In this document: piece after piece, positions 58,408-64,000 of the stretch
Layout of the letters: every line of letters begins with the position of its first letter
Numbering within the stretch: the first letter of the stretch is position 1
NCBI RefSeq assembly: GCF_003664585.1
Contig: NZ_RCHI01000001.1
Span: 1 to 64,000, forward strand
From: Paenirhodobacter hankyongi
Lineage (GTDB): Bacteria; Pseudomonadota; Alphaproteobacteria; Rhodobacterales; Rhodobacteraceae
DNA: 64,000 nt
Direction: 5' to 3'
Notes under the pieces: generated by a model
The model's database searches: none
Seen by the model: the letters and a program-made list of their open reading frames with translations, nothing else
Told to the model about the DNA's origin: nothing
Program-made: the position numbers and the translations under genes

Positions 58408-59929
58408 CGGTCTCTCCTGTCATCCAATGTTGCACCGCGGCCTCGTCGGCCGTGGTGATCTCATGCCCGGCATCGAGCGCGCGCCGCGTGACCTCGGCCC
58501 CGGCCGCGGTCAGCGCCGCGGTGAGCTTCGGCGCCTCGGCGCGGAAGAAGTCGCGCGTGCCGGTCAGCGCCAGCACCCGGGTGCCGGCGAGATCGGCGGC
58601 GGGCGGGTTTTCCAGCGCCGCTGCCGGGCGCAGCAGCACCGCGCGCCGCACAGCCCCCGGGTAAAGCTGCAGCACCGCGCCGAGGAACGCCGCCCCGTTC
58701 GAATAGCCGATCACGCTCAGCCCGTCCGGGGCGAGCCCATAGGCGCGGCGGGCCTCGGTCAGGAAGGCGTCGAAGGCCTCGGCCTCGGCGCGGATGTCAT
58801 CCTGATCGAAGCGCATCAGCCCCTCGCGGCGGAACCAGCGCGGCGTGCCTTCCTCGACCGCCCGGCCGCGCAGGGCGACCAGCGTCGCGTGCGGGGCCAC
58901 CCGATGCGCGAAGGGCAGCAGGTCGGCTTCGTTCCCGCCCGAACCGTGCAGCAGGACGAGCGTCGTGCCGTCCGGCTCCTCGGGGGTGAAGATCCGGTGC
59001 ACGAAGGGCAGATCGCGCTGCGGCAGGCGCGGCGCGCCCGGCAGGGCAAATTGCGGCAGCATCACCCGCAGATCGGCGGCGCGGCGCGGGTCGTCGACCG
59101 GCACGAAGAGCGTCTCGCCCAGATGCCCGGGCGCCTCGTCGACCGCAAAGCCGGGCCCGTCCGTCGCGTATTCGAGCAGGCTGCCGCCCGGCTCGCGCAC
59201 ATAGAGCGAGGTGAAATAGGTCCGGTCGTGCAGCGCGGTGGGCTCGGCCGGGGCCAGTGCCGCCTCCATCGCCGCGACGGCCGCCACATCGGGGGCGCGG
59301 AAGGCGACGTGGTCGATGCCGCCGGTGCCCGGCGCCGCCTCCCAAAACCCGGTCGCGTCGCGGATGTCGAGCGCGTCGGTTTCCGACACCAGCCGCCGCA
59401 CCGCGCCCTCGCGCGCCGCCTCGCGATAGCCGAAGCGGGCGACGAAGGCCGCGGTCTCGTCCGGGCGCTCGGTGAAGAGCGTGACCGCACGCAGCCGGCG
59501 CGGCGCCTCGACGGGGTCGAGCGGCGCGGTGGCGGGCAGATCGGCGCCGACCAGCTTCACGATGATGCCGTCCGGGTCCTTCAGCCGCAGCACGGTCTCG
59601 CCGAATTCGCGCAGCGGGCCCTCGACCGGCACATGCGCGGCGAGCGCCCGGGTCAGCCACAGGCCGATGCTGTCGGCGGGAACGGCGAGCGCGATCTCGC
59701 CCGGCGCGCCATGGCCCGCGCGGCCCGGCCCGCCATCCTCCCACACCAGGAAGGTGACGAGCGAGCCGGGCGCGCCGGCGGCATCGCCGTAGAACAGGTG
59801 CAGCTGGTTCGCATCCTCGAAGCCGCCGGTGCGCTTGACCAGCCGCAGGCCGAGGAAGCCCGCGTAGAAGTCGACATTCGCCTGAACGCGGCGGGTGAGG
59901 GCGGTGACGTGATGCAGACCGGTGGTCAT
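58400..59929 (-). CDS. Ring-cleaving dioxygenase-alpha/beta hydrolase fusion (MhqO-MhqD-like)
   Basis: 509 residues. Residues 1-310 are two VOC/glyoxalase modules of the MhqO (putative ring-cleaving dioxygenase) kind, with metal ligands in GLHHVTALTRR, GIDHVAFRAPD and LLEYATDGPG. After a linker, residues about 320-509 are an alpha/beta hydrolase like MhqD: LLHGSGGNEADLL, nucleophile VIGYSNGAAFLG and histidine in LDAGHEITTADE. In Bacillus, separate MhqO and MhqD are induced by quinones and catechols; here both are one chain. AGGAGAACTTCC precedes the ATG at 59929. Divergent from a pirin gene. Confidence 0.9.
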   Translation of the reverse strand: MTTGLHHVTALTRRVQANVDFYAGFLGLRLVKRTGGFEDANQLHLFYGDAAGAPGSLVTFLVWEDGGPGRAGHGAPGEIALAVPADSIGLWLTRALAAHVPVEGPLREFGETVLRLKDPDGIIVKLVGADLPATAPLDPVEAPRRLRAVTLFTERPDETAAFVARFGYREAAREGAVRRLVSETDALDIRDATGFWEAAPGTGGIDHVAFRAPDVAAVAAMEAALAPAEPTALHDRTYFTSLYVREPGGSLLEYATDGPGFAVDEAPGHLGETLFVPVDDPRRAADLRVMLPQFALPGAPRLPQRDLPFVHRIFTPEEPDGTTLVLLHGSGGNEADLLPFAHRVAPHATLVALRGRAVEEGTPRWFRREGLMRFDQDDIRAEAEAFDAFLTEARRAYGLAPDGLSVIGYSNGAAFLGAVLQLYPGAVRRAVLLRPAAALENPPAADLAGTRVLALTGTRDFFRAEAPKLTAALTAAGAEVTRRALDAGHEITTADEAAVQHWMTGETDD

Positions 59930-60092
59930 GGAAGTTCTCCTGAAGGAGGTTTGGCCAGAAGATAGGGCGCGGCGGCGCGCCGGCGAAGCGGCCCGGCACA
60001 GAACCCGGCGTTCTCGAAATGCGAACGAATTGCATCTCACGCGTTTCATGATTTCGTGCTATCTCAGAGGCAATCAACGACAGGAGAACGCC

Positions 60093-61025
60093 ATGAGCTG
60101 GAACCCCGCCCTCGCCCCGGGCGATCCCGACGCCGTCGGCCCCGACGCGATCGAGACCCTGATCATTCCCCGCGCCCGCGATCTGGGCGGCTTCGAGGTG
60201 CAGCGCGCACTGCCCTCGGTGCAGCGCCAGATGGTCGGGCCCTTCATCTTCTTCGACCACATCGGTCCGGCCGAGTTCCTCACCGGCAAGGGCATCGACA
60301 TCCGGCCGCACCCGCATATCGGGCTGGGCACGGTGACCTATCTCTACCGCGGCGACTTCCACCACCGCGACAGCACCGGCGCCGATCAGGTGATCGTGCC
60401 CGGAGAGGTGAACTGGATGGTCGCGGGCAAGGGCGTGACCCATTCCGAGCGCACCAGCGAGGAAGGCAAGCACGGGCCGCACAGCCTTTACGGCATCCAG
60501 ACCTGGATCGCGCTGCCCGAGGACCGCGAGGACATGGCCCCGGTGTTCGAGCATCACGGCAAGGGCGCGCTGCCGCTCTTCGAGGATGGCGGGGTCAGCG
60601 CGCGGCTGATCCTCGGCACCGCCTACGGCGAGGTGGCGCCGGCGACGATGTTCTCGGAAACCTTCTACCTCGACGTGACGCTGGCCCCCGGCGCCCGCTT
60701 CCCGCTGCCCGACGATCACGAGGACCGCGGCATCTATGTCACCGAGGGCGAGATCCGCGTCGCCGGCCAGCGCTTCGAGGCGGGGCGGATGATGGTCTTC
60801 CGCCCGGGCGACCGGATCACCGTCGAGGCGGGAGAGCGCGGCGCGCGGATCATGGCGCTTGGCGGTGCCACGCTGAACGGGCCGCGCCACATCTGGTGGA
60901 ACTTCGTCGCCTCGAGCCGCGAGCGGATCGAACATGCGAAGGAAGAGTGGCGTGCGGCACGGTGGGGGCGGGGGCTGTTCGACCTGCCCGCCACCGACCA
61001 CGACGAGTTCATTCCGCTGCCCTGA
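60093..61025 (+). CDS. Pirin family protein
   Basis: 310 residues, two cupin domains. Metal-binding residues: RPHPHIGLGTVTYLYRGD with FHHRDS, and GKGVTHSERT in the N-terminal cupin. Pirins include quercetin 2,3-dioxygenases and redox-sensing cofactors. AGGAGAACG precedes the ATG at 60093. Divergent from the MhqO-MhqD-like gene over 163 bp of unusually AT-rich sequence (short ATGC/GCAT dyad at 60019-60035), so a shared regulator of aromatic or quinone stress is plausible. Confidence 0.92.
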   Translation: MSWNPALAPGDPDAVGPDAIETLIIPRARDLGGFEVQRALPSVQRQMVGPFIFFDHIGPAEFLTGKGIDIRPHPHIGLGTVTYLYRGDFHHRDSTGADQVIVPGEVNWMVAGKGVTHSERTSEEGKHGPHSLYGIQTWIALPEDREDMAPVFEHHGKGALPLFEDGGVSARLILGTAYGEVAPATMFSETFYLDVTLAPGARFPLPDDHEDRGIYVTEGEIRVAGQRFEAGRMMVFRPGDRITVEAGERGARIMALGGATLNGPRHIWWNFVASSRERIEHAKEEWRAARWGRGLFDLPATDHDEFIPLP

Positions 61026-61195
61026 GCCGGTCTGCCTCACTCCGCTGCCCCGGTGCATTGACGCGCCGGGGCGCTTGGTGAACTAATCGGCGCCGGACGA
61101 AGGCTGCCCCATCGCGCGGGGCGCCGATGCGGAGGCGCTGCGATGACCCACTTCCCCTTGCGACCGGCGCGCGCGCCCCGTTTCCGGGCGTGCCG

Positions 61196-62263
61196 ATGAG
61201 CAACGCGCTCTCCGACCCGATCTTCGCCGTCCTCCTCGACAGCCCGCCGCCGCCCGTCGATACCGCGGCGGCCGAGGCGCTGTTGCGCGATCTGTGGGGG
61301 ATTGAGGGGCGGGCCGAGAGCCTGGCTTGCGAGCGCGACGCGAATTTCCGCATCACCACCGAGGCCGGGCCGGGCTATGTGCTGAAGGTCGCAAACCCGG
61401 CCGAGGCGCGCGCCACCACCGCGTTTCAGGTCGAGGCGCTGCGCTGGCTGGAAGGCCGCACCCCGGCCCTGCCGGTGCCGCGGATGGTCGCGACGGGGAC
61501 GGGCGATTTCCTTGCGCCGCTTGCCCTTGACGACGGACGGAACAGCACGGTGCGGCTGCTCAGCTGGGTGCCGGGCACGCCGGTGGCGCGCACGGGCGGG
61601 GCAGGGCGGCTGGCGGCACAGATCGGCACGCTGGCCGCGCAACTGGGCGCGGGGCTGGCGGGCTTCCGCCATCCCGCCTCGGGGCACGAGATCCTGTGGG
61701 ACATCCGCCACCTGCCGCGGCTGATGCCGCTGCTCGCATCGCTGCCCGCCGGCGCCTTGCGCGACCAGCTTCAGGCCGAGATCGACCATTTCGCCGCCGC
61801 GGTGGCGCCGCGTCTGCCCGCGCTGCGCTGGCAGGTGGTGCACAATGACCTCAACCACCACAACATCGTCATCGACCCGCAGGCGCCCGAGCGGATCGCG
61901 GGCGTGCTCGACTTCGGCGACATGGTGCGCACGCCGCGCGCCGTCGATGTCGCGGTGGCGGCCTCCTATCTCACCCATCTCGAGGAGGATCCGCTTGCCC
62001 CGGTGGCGCGGATGGTCGCGGCCTATGCCGCGGTCACGCCGCTTGATGCGGCCGAGGTCGAGCTGCTGCGCGACCTGATCGTGGCGCGGCTGGTCGCCTC
62101 GATCACCATCACCGAGTGGCGCGCGGCGCGCTATCCGGAGAATGCCGAGTATATCTTGCGAAACAACCGCGGCGCGCGGGCCGGGATGGCGGGCTTTGCC
62201 GCCCTGCCGCGCGAGGTGGTCACGGCGGCACTGCGGGCCGCGGCTGAGGAGGGCGTGCGATGA
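61196..62263 (+). CDS. Aminoglycoside-phosphotransferase-fold kinase, hydroxylysine-kinase-like
   Basis: 355 residues. Kinase signature VVHNDLNHHNIVID with the metal motif VLDFGDMVRTP; N-terminal lobe with NFRITTEAGPGYVLKV. It resembles the AGPHD1/choline-kinase-like branch that phosphorylates hydroxylysine or amino alcohols. Its stop overlaps the start of a class III PLP enzyme by 4 nt; in animals and many bacteria such a kinase feeds a PLP-dependent phospho-lyase. ATG at 61196. Substrate not proven. Confidence 0.85.
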   Translation: MSNALSDPIFAVLLDSPPPPVDTAAAEALLRDLWGIEGRAESLACERDANFRITTEAGPGYVLKVANPAEARATTAFQVEALRWLEGRTPALPVPRMVATGTGDFLAPLALDDGRNSTVRLLSWVPGTPVARTGGAGRLAAQIGTLAAQLGAGLAGFRHPASGHEILWDIRHLPRLMPLLASLPAGALRDQLQAEIDHFAAAVAPRLPALRWQVVHNDLNHHNIVIDPQAPERIAGVLDFGDMVRTPRAVDVAVAASYLTHLEEDPLAPVARMVAAYAAVTPLDAAEVELLRDLIVARLVASITITEWRAARYPENAEYILRNNRGARAGMAGFAALPREVVTAALRAAAEEGVR

Positions 62264-63576
62264 CGCGCGAGACGATGGTGAACGCCTATGTCGAGGGGGC
62301 AGCCGACCTCGATGCCGAGACCGCGGCGCTGATCGCGCGGCGGCAGGCGCTGCTCGGGCCCGCCTATCGGCTGTTCTACGAAAAGCCGCTGCATCTGGTG
62401 CGGGGCGAGGGCGCATGGCTCTATGATGCCGCGGGCGAGGCCTATCTCGACGCCTACAACAACGTCACTTCGGTCGGGCATTGCCACCCGAAGGTGGTGG
62501 CGGCGATTGCCGCGCAGGCGGGGGTTCTGGCGACCCATACCCGCTATCTGCACGCGGGCGTTCTGGACTATGCCGAGCGGCTGCTCGCCACGCTGCCGGA
62601 CGAGATCGGGCAGATGATGTTCACCTGCACCGGCTCCGAGGCGAATGACCTTGCGGTGCGGATCGCGCGCGCCTTCACCGGCGGCACCGGCATCATCGTG
62701 ACCGAGACTGCCTATCACGGCGTCACCCAGGCGGTGGCGGAGTTCTCGCCCTCGCTCGGCCCCGCGGTCGATCTGGGCGTGCATGTGCGCACCGTGCCCG
62801 CCCCCGACAGCTACCGCGAGGCGGATGTGGCAGGCGCCTTCACCGCCTCGGTCGAGGCGGCGATCGCCGATCTGACCCGCCACGGCATCCGCCCGGCGCT
62901 CTTCATCTGCGACGGCATCTTCGCCTCGGACGGGGTGTTCGACGGGCCGGCGGGCTTCCTGCAGGGCGCGGTGGCCGCGATCCGTGCCGCGGGCGGGCTT
63001 TACATCGCCGACGAGGTGCAGTCGGGCTTTGGCCGCACCGGCGACGCGATGTGGGGGTTCCAGCGCCACGGCGTCACCCCCGACATCGTGACCATGGGCA
63101 AGCCGATGGGCAATGGCTATCCGGTCGCGGGCGTCGCGCTGCGCCCCGAGGTGGTCGCCGAGTTCGGCCGCAAGGCACGCTATTTCAACACTTTCGGCGG
63201 TAATGCCGTGGCGGTTGCGGCGGCGACCGCGGTGCTGGACGTGATCGAGGGCGAGGGGCTGGTCGCGAACGCCCGCGACGTCGGCGCGCATCTGCGCGAC
63301 GGGCTGCGCGGGCTGGCGGCGCGTCATCCCTGCATTGGCGACGTGCGCGGCGCGGGGCTCTTCATCGGCGTCGAGATCGTCTCGGACCGCGCCGCGAAGA
63401 CCCCAGATCCGGCGCGCACGGCGGCCATCGTCAATGGGCTTCGCGCGGAGCGCGTGCTGATCTCGGCCTGTGCCAAGGGCGCGAATGTGCTGAAGATCCG
63501 CCCGCCGCTGATCTTCACCCGCGAGCAGGCCGACCTGCTGGTGGCGCGGCTTGACCGGGTGCTTGGCGGGCTCTGA
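62260..63576 (+). CDS. Class III PLP enzyme, probable amino-alcohol-phosphate phospho-lyase
   Basis: 438 residues. PLP lysine in VTMGKPMGNGYPVAGVAL; other class III marks are LDAYNNVTSVGHCHPKV, TCTGSEANDLAVRIAR and ADEVQSGFGRTGDAMWGF. It looks closest to the ETNPPL/PHYKPL (AGXT2L) group, which eliminates phosphate from phosphoethanolamine or 5-phosphohydroxylysine, rather than to true transaminases; the coupled kinase gene supports this. A plain transaminase cannot be excluded. Convergent with an AraC-type gene, 2 bp between stops. Confidence 0.85.
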   Translation: MTRETMVNAYVEGAADLDAETAALIARRQALLGPAYRLFYEKPLHLVRGEGAWLYDAAGEAYLDAYNNVTSVGHCHPKVVAAIAAQAGVLATHTRYLHAGVLDYAERLLATLPDEIGQMMFTCTGSEANDLAVRIARAFTGGTGIIVTETAYHGVTQAVAEFSPSLGPAVDLGVHVRTVPAPDSYREADVAGAFTASVEAAIADLTRHGIRPALFICDGIFASDGVFDGPAGFLQGAVAAIRAAGGLYIADEVQSGFGRTGDAMWGFQRHGVTPDIVTMGKPMGNGYPVAGVALRPEVVAEFGRKARYFNTFGGNAVAVAAATAVLDVIEGEGLVANARDVGAHLRDGLRGLAARHPCIGDVRGAGLFIGVEIVSDRAAKTPDPARTAAIVNGLRAERVLISACAKGANVLKIRPPLIFTREQADLLVARLDRVLGGL

Positions 63577-63578
63577 GC

Positions 63579-64000
63579 CTAACCCATCAGGAAGCTCTGC
63601 GGCGGCCGGCCGAATTGCGCGCGGAAGGCGGCGACGAAGGCGCTCGGGCTGCGATAGCCGAGCGACCAGGCGATCTCGGTGCTGCTTTGCCCGCGCTCGA
63701 GCCGCTCGATCGCCGCCATCAGCCGCAGCCGGCTGCGCCACTGCCGGAAGGTGAGCCCGGTCTCGGCGCGGAACAGCCGTTCCAGCGTGCGCGGGCTCGC
63801 CCCGGCCAGGGCCGCCAGATCGGCGAGCGGGCGCGCCTCGTCGGGGCTCTCGCGCAGGTGCCGCATCAGCCGCACCAGCCGCGCGTCATGCGCGCCGGGC
63901 AGGCTGAAGGGCGCCTCGGCCAGCGCCTCGATCTCGTCGGCGATGACCGCGGCCAGATGCAGCCGCCGCGCGTCGAAGGGAGCGTCGGTCGTCAGCGCGG
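63579..64000 (-). CDS. AraC-family regulator, partial (N-terminus off the right edge)
   Basis: The C-terminal 140 residues are present. The double helix-turn-helix is clear: PLADLAALAGASPRTLERLF and STEIAWSLGYRSPSAFVAAF, with AQFGRPPQSF closing it. The reading frame continues without a stop to the window edge (upstream residues DAPFDARRLHLAAVIADEIE), so the start lies beyond 64,000. Probably the regulator of the adjacent kinase/phospho-lyase pair, or of genes further right. Confidence 0.9.
   Translation of the reverse strand, partial: ALTTDAPFDARRLHLAAVIADEIEALAEAPFSLPGAHDARLVRLMRHLRESPDEARPLADLAALAGASPRTLERLFRAETGLTFRQWRSRLRLMAAIERLERGQSSTEIAWSLGYRSPSAFVAAFRAQFGRPPQSFLMG

Noticed and set aside
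60019-60035. ATGC/GCAT dyad between the MhqO-MhqD-like and pirin genes as a defined operator
   Set aside because: Only 4-bp arms; mentioned with the pirin gene but too weak for a separate call.

Overview
The window is a gene-dense, very GC-rich stretch of an alphaproteobacterial chromosome. Gene content (DUF1523 protein, dprA-topA, short-form ArgC with a GTGCNAA active site, purL of the PurS/PurQ-dependent type, an endolysin-holin pair like the one that releases the Rhodobacter capsulatus gene transfer agent, and CCCCGAGGTATTTT-type intergenic repeats) points to Rhodobacterales, most likely a Rhodobacter-like genus. I see no prophage, insertion sequence, CRISPR array, rRNA or tRNA. Both ends are cut: a CoA-transferase subunit on the left and an AraC-type regulator on the right.

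Left part (1-31,911), mostly housekeeping. topA and dprA lie on the minus strand; divergent from dprA is an exported phytase-domain protein whose promoter region holds four 11-bp-spaced Pho-box-like repeats, next to a CtrA-like site. Then come an L,D-transpeptidase lipoprotein, a short serine hydrolase of atypical composition, a solute-binding protein with a cupin, panBC, an M20 deacylase, a sulfotransferase-like gene followed by three small membrane proteins, deoC with an ALDH16-like tandem aldehyde dehydrogenase that has lost its catalytic residues, bolA-grxD bridged by an unlisted 48-residue membrane protein, purL, an exported PRC-barrel-like protein, a candidate small RNA, a LysR regulator, murI, argC, ccmE, the endolysin-holin pair, arginase and metG.

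Middle part (32,000-50,700), transport and accessory metabolism. A five-gene operon (ABC ATPase, metallo-beta-lactamase-fold hydrolase, histidine phosphatase, binding protein, fused permease) has a strong Pho box before the first gene and another before the binding protein, so it probably imports a phosphorylated organic compound under phosphate starvation rather than iron. A polar amino-acid ABC system and a LysR regulator face a minus-strand cassette of XRE-cupin regulator, D-amino-acid dehydrogenase and ornithine-cyclodeaminase-family reductase that could invert D-amino acids to the L form. A LolD/FtsX/HlyD-type export system and an alpha/beta hydrolase-OsmC fusion follow.

Right part (50,717-64,000). 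An Opp/Dpp-type ABC operon ends in a glycerophosphodiester phosphodiesterase gene. A quinone-stress-like group has a single polypeptide joining a ring-cleaving dioxygenase to a hydrolase (MhqO-MhqD-like), a small acetyltransferase and a LysR regulator, with a divergent pirin. The last pair is a hydroxylysine/ethanolamine-kinase-like phosphotransferase and a class III PLP enzyme of the phospho-lyase type. The recurrent theme is phosphorus: three well-placed Pho boxes plus one weak one sit before genes for phosphoester hydrolysis or uptake.
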